Source: Faecalicatena orotica
Lineage (GTDB): Bacteria; Bacillota; Clostridia; Lachnospirales; Lachnospiraceae
Direction of reading: 5' to 3'
Length of the DNA: 64,000 nucleotides
Assembly: GCF_003149245.1 (NCBI RefSeq)
Contig: NZ_QGDL01000014.1
Coordinates: 117,044-181,043 of the forward strand
This document shows, in pieces, positions 1 through 8,336 of this stretch. The notes beneath the pieces were generated by a model. The model saw nothing but the letters and a program-made list of their open reading frames with translations, ran no database searches and had not been told where the DNA came from. The first letter of the stretch is position 1. Each line of letters starts with the position of its first letter. The translations under genes and the position numbers were made by a program.

Positions 1-23
1 CCGGCAGATGAATAAGCTGCCGG
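1..23. repeat. Inverted repeat at the window edge
   Basis: A 7-bp perfect inverted repeat (CCGGCAG / CTGCCGG) with a 9-base loop. It could be the terminator stem of a gene left of the window, but no clear T tract follows, so its role is open. Confidence 0.4.
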
Positions 24-82
24 CTATCGGTATGTATATTGGTTTTAGGCGAGTCTGGCATAAAGTATGAGGAGAGATAAGT

Positions 83-1387
83 ATGAATGTAATAAGAAAG
101 ACAGGGAGAAGAGTCCGGAGGTTCGGAATACGTAATTCGGTCTATATTGAGAGAACCGTTCTGGTATTATTGTGTTTAGGGCTGTGTCTGTTTCATTATA
201 ATGTCAGGGAGTGTAGAGCGGATACGGTCGTATTTAAGAGCTATCTGGAACAATATGGATTTCTGGATTTCCTTATCTGGCGTTCACAGACATGGTCAGG
301 CAGGCTGATTCTGGAGGGGGCGCTTTATATTATACTGAAACAGCCCTATGTGGTGTTTGCTGTTTTGGACGGTCTGATTATTCTGGGGACGGTATATGCA
401 CTGCGGTCGCTGCTTGCGTGGAAACGGTTTGAAGCAACTGTATTTATAGCACTGTTGTTTATATTTCCGGCAGATGGCCTTGTCGAAGTCGGGATCCAGC
501 CCGGTGCGATTAACTATATCTGGGCGCTGGCTGCTGCAATTGCTGCCTTAATTCCAATTAGAATGCTGTTTCAGGACCAGAAAGTCAAATGGTATCATTA
601 TGCAGGATATGGCGCCGCGGCACTATTTGGCTGTAATATGGAGCAGACAGCGGCAATTGTTTTTTGCTTCTATTTTCTGGCTGTTGTATATTTCTTTCAG
701 CTTAGGAAGGTTAAGCCAATCCTGTTTTCTCAAATGGCAGTCAGCCTTTTATCTTTGGTTTTTCTAATGACCTGCAAGGGGAATGCGGCGAGGCTTGAGC
801 AGGAGATTTCTTCTTACTGGCACGGGTTTGGGGAACTATCCGTAATTGATAAGCTCTGGAACGGCTGGTTTACTACAGTCAATTACTTTTATGCCGCGAG
901 GGATATTCCATTTATTTTATTTATAGTGGTTCTATGTGTGTGGCTTTGGATGAAATATCGAAGGGTGAACATATTTACTGTGTGCGGAACTATACCATTT
1001 TTGTACCGGGCCGGCATCTGGGCAGGGAAAATTCCAGATGCTCTGTTTGGCACGCAAATTCGGAAATGGGCTGTTGGTGTATATTATAAAAATGGCGATC
1101 TGGAGGCACCGCCCCTGCCGGTCTATCCACAGATTATATTGTATACGATACTTACACTGATGATTCTGGTGGCTGTCTGTGGAAGCTTTATGTCTGCAAG
1201 AAAGACTCTGTTATTGGTTCTCATCTTATCGGCCGGACTTGCCACACGCCTGCTCATGGGATTTTCACCGACTCTGCTTGCATCAGGGACCAGAACATTC
1301 TTCTTTATGGATACAGCGCTGTGTATCGGAATTGTCTGGTATATCAGAGGAATATGGAATTTATTAATATCAGTTAATTTCGATTAA
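83..1387 (+). CDS. Polytopic membrane protein of unknown function
   Basis: A 434-residue protein with a basic N-terminus (MNVIRKTGRRVRR) followed by roughly ten hydrophobic segments spread over the whole length. The loop after the first membrane segment has a conserved-looking D-x-x-x-F...W-S-G-R pattern (around residues 45-75), reminiscent of large integral membrane proteins of the DUF6056/GT-C-like type found near cell-envelope glycan genes. No catalytic motif can be named, so an envelope or glycan role is only inference. An AGGAGAG ribosome binding site precedes the start. It appears to be the last gene of its unit, because a fresh promoter precedes the next gene. Confidence 0.7.
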   Translation: MNVIRKTGRRVRRFGIRNSVYIERTVLVLLCLGLCLFHYNVRECRADTVVFKSYLEQYGFLDFLIWRSQTWSGRLILEGALYIILKQPYVVFAVLDGLIILGTVYALRSLLAWKRFEATVFIALLFIFPADGLVEVGIQPGAINYIWALAAAIAALIPIRMLFQDQKVKWYHYAGYGAAALFGCNMEQTAAIVFCFYFLAVVYFFQLRKVKPILFSQMAVSLLSLVFLMTCKGNAARLEQEISSYWHGFGELSVIDKLWNGWFTTVNYFYAARDIPFILFIVVLCVWLWMKYRRVNIFTVCGTIPFLYRAGIWAGKIPDALFGTQIRKWAVGVYYKNGDLEAPPLPVYPQIILYTILTLMILVAVCGSFMSARKTLLLVLILSAGLATRLLMGFSPTLLASGTRTFFFMDTALCIGIVWYIRGIWNLLISVNFD

Positions 1388-1391
1388 AAGC

Positions 1392-1420
1392 TTGTTATAA
1401 TCTGACAAAATAAGTATAAT
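1392..1420 (+). promoter_or_regulatory. SigA-type promoter of the cytidylate-kinase-like gene
   Basis: TTGTTA (1392-1397), a 17-bp spacer and a perfect TATAAT (1415-1420), 45 bp upstream of the start codon. Confidence 0.6.
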
Positions 1421-1464
1421 AGTAGTAAGAACTGATGGACGTAAATCATGCAGGAAGGAGCTGA

Positions 1465-2100
1465 ATGAATATGTCAAAGAATGTAATCATCACAATCGGG
1501 CGGCAGTTTGGAAGCGGCGGACGTGAAATCGGGTCGATGCTTGCGGAAAGATTGAATCTCCCGCTGTATGACAAAAATCTGGTGGAACTGGCGGCAGAGA
1601 AACTGGATATCAGCGAGGATACAGCAGATTCCGTAGATGAAACGGCTTTAAGCGGGTTTTTATCTACATATGCCTATGCACCCGGAACGATTATGCCGTA
1701 TGTAGGGAGAGTGGATTATCTCGAGCCGATCAATGATAAGATGTTCTATGCACAGGCAGGGATTATACGTGAACTGGCGAAAAAGGGACCTGCAATCTTT
1801 ATCGGAAGATGTGCCGACTATGTACTGGATGGAAAGGCGGAATGCCTCAATGTTTTTATCTGTGCAGACAAGGCAGACAGGATTAAAAGGACAATGGAAC
1901 TTTTTGACCTGACAGAGAAGAAGGCCGCTGACAAGGTAAAAAAGATGGACAGAGAACGACGCTATTACTATGAGACATATACCGGAAAGGACTGGGGATC
2001 TGTCGGCTCCCACGATCTGGTCCTGAATGTAAGCAGACTGGGAATGGAACGGGCAGCAAAGGATCTGGAGCTGATATATAAAGGGATGATTGAGGATTAA
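1465..2100 (+). CDS. Cytidylate kinase-like family protein
   Basis: A 211-residue P-loop protein of the cytidylate-kinase-like family common in clostridia. The N-terminus (IITIGRQFGSGGREIG, residues 7-22) is the family's Walker-A-like nucleotide loop, followed by LAERLNLPLYDKNLVELAA. FIGRCADYVL near residue 117 is the second typical block. These proteins are shorter than, and distinct from, true Cmk, and their substrate is not established; a nucleotide or nucleoside phosphotransfer activity is inferred. The start at 1465 has AGGAAGGAG just upstream (spacing 4); ATG 1471 is the alternative (spacing 10). It is monocistronic, with its own promoter and a strong terminator. Confidence 0.8.
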   Translation: MNMSKNVIITIGRQFGSGGREIGSMLAERLNLPLYDKNLVELAAEKLDISEDTADSVDETALSGFLSTYAYAPGTIMPYVGRVDYLEPINDKMFYAQAGIIRELAKKGPAIFIGRCADYVLDGKAECLNVFICADKADRIKRTMELFDLTEKKAADKVKKMDRERRYYYETYTGKDWGSVGSHDLVLNVSRLGMERAAKDLELIYKGMIED

Positions 2101-2123
2101 GTGCAGTGTATTTCCTGACATAG

Positions 2124-2155
2124 ATGCCGTGCACAGGGGTGCACGGCATTTGCAT
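2124..2155 (+). terminator. Rho-independent terminator
   Basis: An 11-bp perfect stem ATGCCGTGCAC / GTGCACGGCAT with a 4-base loop, followed by TTGCATGTG. It lies 23 bp after the cytidylate-kinase-like gene. The T tract is weak. Confidence 0.65.
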
Positions 2156-2185
2156 GTGTAATAGTGGAAAGTTCTCTTAATAAGG

Positions 2186-2214
2186 TAGACATTATGAAAA
2201 GGATACGTTAAAAT
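2186..2214 (+). promoter_or_regulatory. Probable promoter of the first MATE gene
   Basis: TAGACA (2186-2191), a 17-bp spacer and TAAAAT (2209-2214), 47 bp before the start codon. Confidence 0.5.
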
Positions 2215-2261
2215 AATCACAGTATGTACAGTAAGATAAGGAAAAAGGGAGAGATTTTTCT

Positions 2262-3647
2262 ATGTTAACAGGTATGAAGAAGCTATTCGCCCCGGTAGAT
2301 ATGACTGAAGGGAATCCGGGTAAGAAGATTGTGGCATTCACAATCCCGATGCTGATCGGCAATATTGCCCAGCAGCTATATAATACAGCAGACAGCATCA
2401 TTGTAGGCAGGTTCGTAGGGGACAATGCACTGGCAGCAGTTGGAAGTGCAGGACCTATACTGAACCTGCTGCTTGTGTTGTTCGTTGGGATTTCTGTCGG
2501 GGTCGGAATCATGGTGTCGCAGTATTTTGGCGCGAAGCAGAGAGAAGCGCTGTCAAAAACAATCGGATGCTGTATTACGCTGACGGTTATTACAACGGTT
2601 CTTGTCATGGCGGTTACCCCGTTTGTTACAATGCCGCTTCTAAGACTTTTGCGTACGCCGGACAGTATCATCGGGTGGTGCAATAATTATCTGATGATCT
2701 TGTTCATGGGAATTGTAGGATGTGCCTTTTATAACATCCTGGGTGGTATTTTAAGAGGTCTGGGAGATTCCGTTTCCGCCCTGGTGTATCTCCTCGTTGC
2801 GACAGTTATCAACATTGTTTTAGACTACATATTTGTGGCGAAGTTCGGACTTGGGGTGGCCGGAGTTGCACTGGCTACAGTAATTGCCCAGATGATCTCT
2901 GCGGTTTTATCATTTATGAAATTATGCCGGATGAAAGAGGTTTTTGATATGAAAAAAGAATATCTGATTCCGGAGAAGAAGTATTCCTGGGACCTGGTCC
3001 GTCTGGGACTGCCATCCGGTGTGACTCAGGCAATCTTTTCTTTGTCCATGATTGTTGTGCAGTCACTGACTAACAGTTTTGGGGAATTGTTTATAGCGGC
3101 CAATGTCATTGTCATGCGTGTGGATGGATTCGCGATGATGCCGGCATTCTCGTTTGGGACTGCGATGACGACATATTCCGGACAAAATGTAGGCGCCAGA
3201 AAGATGGACAGAGTGGTCAAAGGAGCAAGGCAGGGAACCGGGATAGCGGTGATGACATCGGCCGTGATTACGCTCCTGATTCTATTATTCGGACGATACC
3301 TGATGGCGATCTTTACAGAGACGCCGGAACTCGTGGAATTAAGCTTTTCTATGATGAAGATACTGGCAGCCGGTTATATAGCGATGGAAGTGACGCAGTG
3401 CCTGTCCGGTGTTATGAGAGGTGCCGGAGATACGGTTACTCCAATGTGGATTTCAATGGTGACGACGGTTGTCATCCGCGTGCCTCTTGCCTACGGTCTG
3501 GCATATTTTACAAGATCAGCTGCACATCCAAATGGAGACAGTGCGTGCATCTTTATCTCTCTCCTGATATCATGGGTACTCGGGGCATGTATTACATTTA
3601 TTTGTTACCGCGCGGGACGATGGAAGAAAAAAGTGATTGCGGATTAA
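2262..3647 (+). CDS. MATE family multidrug/Na+ antiporter
   Basis: A 461-residue integral membrane protein with twelve hydrophobic segments and the internal two-fold repeat of MATE exporters: PMLIGNIAQQLYNTADSIIVGRFVG near residues 28-52 and PSGVTQAIFSLSMIVVQSLTNSFG in the second half. Length and pattern match the NorM/DinF-like clade of Firmicutes. It sits in the cytoplasmic membrane and would extrude cationic drugs or metabolites in exchange for Na+ or H+; the substrate cannot be read from sequence. The start at 2262 follows AGGGAGAG. A second MATE paralogue lies at 32430. Confidence 0.9.
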   Translation: MLTGMKKLFAPVDMTEGNPGKKIVAFTIPMLIGNIAQQLYNTADSIIVGRFVGDNALAAVGSAGPILNLLLVLFVGISVGVGIMVSQYFGAKQREALSKTIGCCITLTVITTVLVMAVTPFVTMPLLRLLRTPDSIIGWCNNYLMILFMGIVGCAFYNILGGILRGLGDSVSALVYLLVATVINIVLDYIFVAKFGLGVAGVALATVIAQMISAVLSFMKLCRMKEVFDMKKEYLIPEKKYSWDLVRLGLPSGVTQAIFSLSMIVVQSLTNSFGELFIAANVIVMRVDGFAMMPAFSFGTAMTTYSGQNVGARKMDRVVKGARQGTGIAVMTSAVITLLILLFGRYLMAIFTETPELVELSFSMMKILAAGYIAMEVTQCLSGVMRGAGDTVTPMWISMVTTVVIRVPLAYGLAYFTRSAAHPNGDSACIFISLLISWVLGACITFICYRAGRWKKKVIAD

Positions 3648-3671
3648 AAGGAAAACATAGAGAAAGGGCGG

Positions 3672-3700
3672 CGGTCAGGGAAAAAATCAATTTCTGACCG
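3672..3700 (+). repeat. Hairpin immediately upstream of the MFS gene
   Basis: CGGTCAG (3672-3678) and CTGACCG (3694-3700) form a 7-bp stem 12 bp before the MFS start codon, where a Shine-Dalgarno sequence would be expected. It could be a weak terminator of the MATE gene or a translational control element. Confidence 0.35.
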
Positions 3701-3712
3701 TCAATATACTAC

Positions 3713-4891
3713 ATGACGAAATCATACAAATATACTATTTATTCCTGCTATGTAGGATATATTACTCAGGCAATAGTTAACAATTTAGGACCGCTTCTGT
3801 TCCTTACTTTTCAGCAGCAGTTTTCGATTTCTGTTGAGAGGATAGGATTCCTTATCACAATGAATTTCGGAATCCAGTTGATCGTAGATCTGCTTGCCGC
3901 AAAATATGTGGACAGGATTGGCTACCGTGTCTGCATGGTATTTGCGCACTTTATGGCAGCAGCAGGACTGATCGGGATGGGGATCTTCCCATTTTTGTTT
4001 CCCACCCCTTATGCGGGATTAATGGCGGCGATTACCCTAAACGGAATTGGCGGTGGGCTGCTGGAGGTACTGGTAAGCCCGATTGTTGAGGCTGCGCCGA
4101 CGGGGGCAAAAGAGAAGGCAATGAGCCTTCTGCATTCCTTTTACTGCTTCGGGCATGTGGGAGTCGTAATTCTGTCTACATTGGGATTCAAGCTCATAGG
4201 AATGGAAAACTGGAGATATCTCCCAATGATCTGGGCGGTTCTGCCATTTTTGAATGCATTTGTTTTTATGAGGGTTCCGATCCGCGTACTGGTCGAGGAA
4301 GAGAACCGTATTCCAATTAAAAAGCTTTTGTCCATGCGGATATTCTGGCTGTTCTTTGTTCTGATGCTGTGTGCCGGGGCTTCCGAGCAGGCAATGTCCC
4401 AGTGGGCATCCTATTTTGCCGAGAGCAGCCTGCATGTTTCTAAAACAGTGGGAGACCTGCTCGGGCCCTGCTCCTTTGCGCTTCTGATGGGAGTGTCCCG
4501 TGTCTTTTACGGGAAATGCGGAGAACGGATTAAACTGGAGAAGTTTATATTTATGAGCAGTGTGCTCTGCGTCGCAAGCTATCTGCTGGCGGTTTTTGCA
4601 CCGATACCGATTGTCAGTCTTCTTGGCTGTGCCCTCTGCGGGCTCTCTGTCGGGATCATGTGGCCCGGTACTTTCAGTATAGCTGCCAGAGAATGCGCAC
4701 AGGGTGGAACCGCCATGTTTGCTTTTCTTGCCCTTGCAGGGGATGCCGGCTGCATGTCCGGCCCGGGGCTTGTTGGTGTGGTAGCTGACCATACCTCGAA
4801 ATGGGGACTGAAGGGTGGCTTATTTGCAGCAATTATCTTCCCAGTGTGCATCGCGGCAATATTCTTGATAAGAAAAGAAAAAGTAAAATAA
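3713..4891 (+). CDS. MFS transporter
   Basis: A 392-residue, 12-segment major facilitator superfamily permease. The segment 2-3 loop reads AKYVDRIGYR, the usual MFS D-R-x-G-x-R signature, and IGGGLLEVLVSPIVEA marks segment 4. General resemblance is to the sugar/FucP-like and YbjJ-like branch, but the substrate is unknown. No good Shine-Dalgarno precedes the ATG at 3713, although the first membrane segment begins only about ten residues later, so no much later start is possible. A hairpin lies directly upstream of the start. A strong terminator closes the gene. Confidence 0.85.
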   Translation: MTKSYKYTIYSCYVGYITQAIVNNLGPLLFLTFQQQFSISVERIGFLITMNFGIQLIVDLLAAKYVDRIGYRVCMVFAHFMAAAGLIGMGIFPFLFPTPYAGLMAAITLNGIGGGLLEVLVSPIVEAAPTGAKEKAMSLLHSFYCFGHVGVVILSTLGFKLIGMENWRYLPMIWAVLPFLNAFVFMRVPIRVLVEEENRIPIKKLLSMRIFWLFFVLMLCAGASEQAMSQWASYFAESSLHVSKTVGDLLGPCSFALLMGVSRVFYGKCGERIKLEKFIFMSSVLCVASYLLAVFAPIPIVSLLGCALCGLSVGIMWPGTFSIAARECAQGGTAMFAFLALAGDAGCMSGPGLVGVVADHTSKWGLKGGLFAAIIFPVCIAAIFLIRKEKVK

Positions 4892-4912
4892 TGACTGGGT
4901 ACCGTTGAAATA

Positions 4913-4960
4913 AGGTTGGAATAACAGCTATGAAATTGGCTGTTGTTTCAACCTTTTTTT
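4913..4960 (+). terminator. Strong rho-independent terminator
   Basis: AGGTTGGAATAACAGC pairs with GCTGTTGTTTCAACCT, followed by a run of seven T. It separates the MFS gene from the rhamnosidase island. Confidence 0.85.
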
Positions 4961-4986
4961 GTAAATACTTAAATGGCTTATATATA

Positions 4987-5046
4987 AAATATACAATGAA
5001 GGAACTTTAAAATATCCAATTAATTAGAAAAGTAAAATACTATAAT
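4987..5046 (+). promoter_or_regulatory. Promoter P1 of the rhamnosidase gene with paired AraC-type direct repeats
   Basis: Two direct repeats, AAATATACAAT (4987-4997) and AAATATCCAAT (5010-5020), start 23 bp apart. A perfect TATAAT (5041-5046) begins exactly 20 bp after the second repeat. There is no good -35 box; the second repeat ends where one would be, which is typical for an activator-dependent promoter. The same arrangement occurs at P2 (7786-7844). The likely binding protein is the AraC regulator encoded at 12483. Confidence 0.65.
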
Positions 5047-5081
5047 TCGCTTATAAAACAGTAAAAGAAAGGGCGAATAAT

Positions 5082-7757
5082 ATGGTGAAAATTATAGATG
5101 CACGCTGTACATGGGGCAGTAAAACATTTAGCTATGGGGAAGGGGGGATGGGACCACTATTTTCGTGGAGACTGGAAGGTGACTGTGGACAGAAAGGATA
5201 TGAGATTATAGTCCGTGACAGATATGACCGGATTATATGGGACAGCGGACTGGTTTTACAAGCTGTACGCCATAATATATCATGTCCTGTTACTTTTGAA
5301 CCATGTGGTAAATTCTCATGGACGCTGACCTGTTTTGGCACAGATGGAAGTATGGATGCTATAAAGGGGCCTGAGTTTTATTCCGGTTTGGATCATTGGA
5401 AAGCAAAGTGGGTGGCTCCGGACAGGAAAAGGAAACCGTTGACGGACAGCAGTATTCCACATGCATCATCTGAAAGGCAGAAAAGTGCCCTTGACCGGCT
5501 GGATCCGCCGGTATATATGAGAAAAGGAGTTACACTGGAAGAGGTGCCGGATTATGCCGTGGTTTATGCCTCTGCACACGGTATATATGAGTTATGGGTA
5601 AATGGAATTTCTGTATCCGATTTTTTGGCGCCGGGCTATACTTCTTATAAAAAACGGCTGGAATATCAGGTGTATGATATTACTCCACTGCTTAAACCGG
5701 GAAAGAATGTAATAGGTGTTGTGCTTGCCGATGGATGGTATACAGGGAAGATCGGGGCAGTAGGAATTGGCGAACAGTATGGAAAAGAAAATGCGTTTCT
5801 TATGCAGATAGAATGCCGGTATCATGATGGACGCAGAGATACTTTCTGTACAGGGCAGGGCATGAAATGGACAGAGGGAGCATGGCAATATGCTGATTTA
5901 TTTGTAGGTGAATATTATGACGCCGGGAAAAAACCAAAGGGATGGCTGGAAGAATCTTACTCAGACCAAAACTGGAAGGCAGTGGAGGTATGTGATTTTG
6001 ATTATAAAGCATTATGCCTTCAGTCTATCCCTCCGGTACAGGAACAAAGGGTATACAGACCTGAAATATTCGTTACACCAAAAGGAGAAATGGTTGTGGA
6101 TGCCGGAGAAACAACGGTGGGATATTTATCCTTCAGGCTGAACCTGAAAAAAGGTCAGACAGTATCATTGGAGTATAGCGAGACTCTGGATAAAGAGGGA
6201 AACTTCCTCCAGAATATTATCGGACAAAATAAACAGCAGACAGACTATTACTGTTGTGCAGAAGATGGTATATGCGAGTGGAGACCAAGATTTTCATATC
6301 ATGGATATCGATATGTCAGAATTACAGGGACTCAAGATTTCAACCCGGAACATTATACAGTACATGTAATAGGAACACCTCTGAGACAGACAGGAGAATT
6401 CCGTGCTTCCGATGAACGCCTCAACAGGCTGCATAAAAATATTCTGCGTTCACAGCGGGGAAATATGATATGTATACCTACAGATTGTCCTCAAAGGGAA
6501 CGGACCGGATGGACAGGAGATATACAGCTTTATGCCCCTACTGCATGTTATGAACAGGATGTTGAACAGTTTCTTCGTCATTGGCTGGAGGATGTGCAGA
6601 ATGAGCAGTTAGATGACGGTCAGATTCCGCATATTGTACCATATATGCCGTCTCATGATATTATGAAGCCGGAAGGGACAGAGGGAGTATCTGCAGCAGG
6701 ATGGTCTGATGCCGCGGTTATTGTGCCCTGGAGGTTATATGAAGCATATGGTGACGAAGCTGTTCTGAAGGAGAATTTTCCTATGATGCTCAAATATATG
6801 AAGTCCGTAGAACAGAGGGCGGCAAGAATTCCAAAGGAGAAGGACAGTTTAGCACCAGAGGAGCTAAAACGACAGAAATATTTATGGAATGCGGATTTCC
6901 AATTTGGGGACTGGCTGATGCCTTCTGTGCAGATGGCAGGAGAGTCTATTATGGATGTCGCATGGGAGACCGGAGAAGTAGTAGCAACTTTGCTGTATGC
7001 GTTGACAACGGATATCATGGCAAAAGTCTGCCAGATTCTTGAAGAAACCGATCTGATGCAGTATTACAGGGAGCTTAACAAGAATATAAGAACAGCATTT
7101 TATGAAGAGTATATGAATCAGGACGGTACCTTGAAAAAAGAATATCAGGGAATCTATGTGCTGGCTCTGGAGACTGGTGCTGTACCCGAATCGCTGCGTC
7201 CGTCAGCCGTCAGCAGGCTTGCAGATTTGATACATAAAAATAACGACCTTCTGGATACGGGATTTCTGTCGGTACCATACCTTTTGCCGGTATTACATGC
7301 AAATGGACAGAAAGAACTTGCTAATAGACTGCTTTTCAGGGATGAATGCCCGTCCTGGCTCTATGAAGTAAAAATGGGGGCAACTACAATGTGGGAGTAC
7401 TGGAATGGTTATGCAGAGGATGGAACTCCCAATAATTGTTCCATGAATCATTTTGCATTTGGATGTGTAGGTGAGTACCTGTACAGGACGATACTGGGTA
7501 TATGTCCGTCAGAGCCCGGATATAAAAAGGTAAGAATAGAACCTGATTTTACATGTGGACTTCACAATGCGGAAGGTGCCTTTGAATCAATATGGGGAAA
7601 AATTTCTGTATCATGGAAATTAACAGGTGATACAGTTTATCTGGATGTAGTAATTCCGCCGGATGTTGAGGCAGTGATTATATTAGGCGAAAAGAAGAAA
7701 ACGTGTGGATGCGGAACATGGCATATCATACAAAGGTTAAAAAGGCAGGTGCAGTAA
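5082..7757 (+). CDS. Alpha-L-rhamnosidase, glycoside hydrolase family 78
   Basis: An 891-residue inverting alpha-L-rhamnosidase that removes terminal L-rhamnose from plant glycosides or polysaccharides. N-terminal beta-sandwich domains (about 1-420, including VYASAHGIYELWVNGISVS) precede an (alpha/alpha)6 barrel. The GH78 block DCPQRERTGWTGD lies at residues 468-480, with E473 the likely general acid; TTMWEYWNG places a second acidic residue at E772, the likely general base. The C-terminal beta-sandwich completes the family layout. There is no signal peptide, so the enzyme is cytoplasmic and acts on imported oligoglycosides. The gene has its own regulated promoter and is separated by 117 bp from the next unit, which has the same operator pattern. 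Confidence 0.92.
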   Translation: MVKIIDARCTWGSKTFSYGEGGMGPLFSWRLEGDCGQKGYEIIVRDRYDRIIWDSGLVLQAVRHNISCPVTFEPCGKFSWTLTCFGTDGSMDAIKGPEFYSGLDHWKAKWVAPDRKRKPLTDSSIPHASSERQKSALDRLDPPVYMRKGVTLEEVPDYAVVYASAHGIYELWVNGISVSDFLAPGYTSYKKRLEYQVYDITPLLKPGKNVIGVVLADGWYTGKIGAVGIGEQYGKENAFLMQIECRYHDGRRDTFCTGQGMKWTEGAWQYADLFVGEYYDAGKKPKGWLEESYSDQNWKAVEVCDFDYKALCLQSIPPVQEQRVYRPEIFVTPKGEMVVDAGETTVGYLSFRLNLKKGQTVSLEYSETLDKEGNFLQNIIGQNKQQTDYYCCAEDGICEWRPRFSYHGYRYVRITGTQDFNPEHYTVHVIGTPLRQTGEFRASDERLNRLHKNILRSQRGNMICIPTDCPQRERTGWTGDIQLYAPTACYEQDVEQFLRHWLEDVQNEQLDDGQIPHIVPYMPSHDIMKPEGTEGVSAAGWSDAAVIVPWRLYEAYGDEAVLKENFPMMLKYMKSVEQRAARIPKEKDSLAPEELKRQKYLWNADFQFGDWLMPSVQMAGESIMDVAWETGEVVATLLYALTTDIMAKVCQILEETDLMQYYRELNKNIRTAFYEEYMNQDGTLKKEYQGIYVLALETGAVPESLRPSAVSRLADLIHKNNDLLDTGFLSVPYLLPVLHANGQKELANRLLFRDECPSWLYEVKMGATTMWEYWNGYAEDGTPNNCSMNHFAFGCVGEYLYRTILGICPSEPGYKKVRIEPDFTCGLHNAEGAFESIWGKISVSWKLTGDTVYLDVVIPPDVEAVIILGEKKKTCGCGTWHIIQRLKRQVQ

Positions 7758-7785
7758 AAGTAGTCATAGATTACGAAGAATAGAG

Positions 7786-7844
7786 AAATTTACAATCAGG
7801 AGAAGGGAAATATACAATTTTTACATTTTATAGTTTTATATACT
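7786..7844 (+). promoter_or_regulatory. Promoter P2 of the VOC-symporter-hydrolase operon with paired direct repeats
   Basis: AAATTTACAAT (7786-7796) and AAATATACAAT (7808-7818) start 22 bp apart. TATACT (7839-7844) begins exactly 20 bp after the second repeat, the same distance as in P1. A weak or absent -35 box fits activation by an AraC-family protein. Confidence 0.65.
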
Positions 7845-7874
7845 AAAAATATAAGAGAAAAGCAGGAGGTTAAA

Positions 7875-8318
7875 GTGGTGGGACAGAAATTTGGTAAGGT
7901 CATACATCTTGGGATTGTAGTGGAAGATTTGGAAAAGGCTGTCAGAATTTATGAAGAAGAATTTGGTATCAAGTTCTGGGAAGTCAGCCTGCATAATGAA
8001 TTTTTTGCAGACAAAATAGTAAATGGTAAGGTGGGAACCGACTTTGCATCAGCAATTTACAGAAACGAGGGGTATGAACTTGAACTGATTGCCCCGAATG
8101 GTCCGGGGGTTTTTGATGATTGGCTGAGGGAACATGGTCCGGGACTGCATCATGTTAAGTTTGAAACGAAAGAGACATTTGATGATGTTTTAGGGATGGC
8201 AGAACGGATATCAGGAAGAAAACCATATTTGGAAATTGACTGGCCCAATGGGGAACCAATTGTGGCCTATGCAGATATGATTAAAGAAACAGGTATTTTA
8301 CTGGAAATCTTAAAGTAG
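7875..8318 (+). CDS. VOC-superfamily protein (methylmalonyl-CoA epimerase/glyoxalase-like)
   Basis: A 147-residue single VOC module pair. The four metal ligands of the epimerase branch are in place: H11 in KVIHLGIVVEDLEKAV, E70 (or E68) in YELELIAPNGPG, H93 in GPGLHHVKFE and E144 in GILLEIL. This spacing is very close to methylmalonyl-CoA epimerase (family knowledge), so epimerase or racemase chemistry is more likely than dioxygenase or resistance functions. Its place between a rhamnosidase and a glycoside symporter points to a sugar-derived or aglycone-derived substrate, which is inference. The start is GTG, either 7875 or 7878, after AGGAGG. It leads an operon with the symporter and the GH106-like gene. 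Confidence 0.8.
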   Translation: MVGQKFGKVIHLGIVVEDLEKAVRIYEEEFGIKFWEVSLHNEFFADKIVNGKVGTDFASAIYRNEGYELELIAPNGPGVFDDWLREHGPGLHHVKFETKETFDDVLGMAERISGRKPYLEIDWPNGEPIVAYADMIKETGILLEILK

Positions 8319-8336
8319 AGATGAGGAGGAATGGAA

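Noticed and set aside
4037..4792. A 251-residue open frame on the minus strand inside the MFS gene
   Set aside because: It is antisense to a convincing membrane transporter, has low-complexity content without domain pattern and no ribosome binding site.
7875..8318. Annotation of the VOC protein as an antibiotic-resistance (bleomycin/fosfomycin) protein
   Set aside because: The metal ligand spacing follows methylmalonyl-CoA epimerase and the operon is catabolic; no resistance-family motif is seen.
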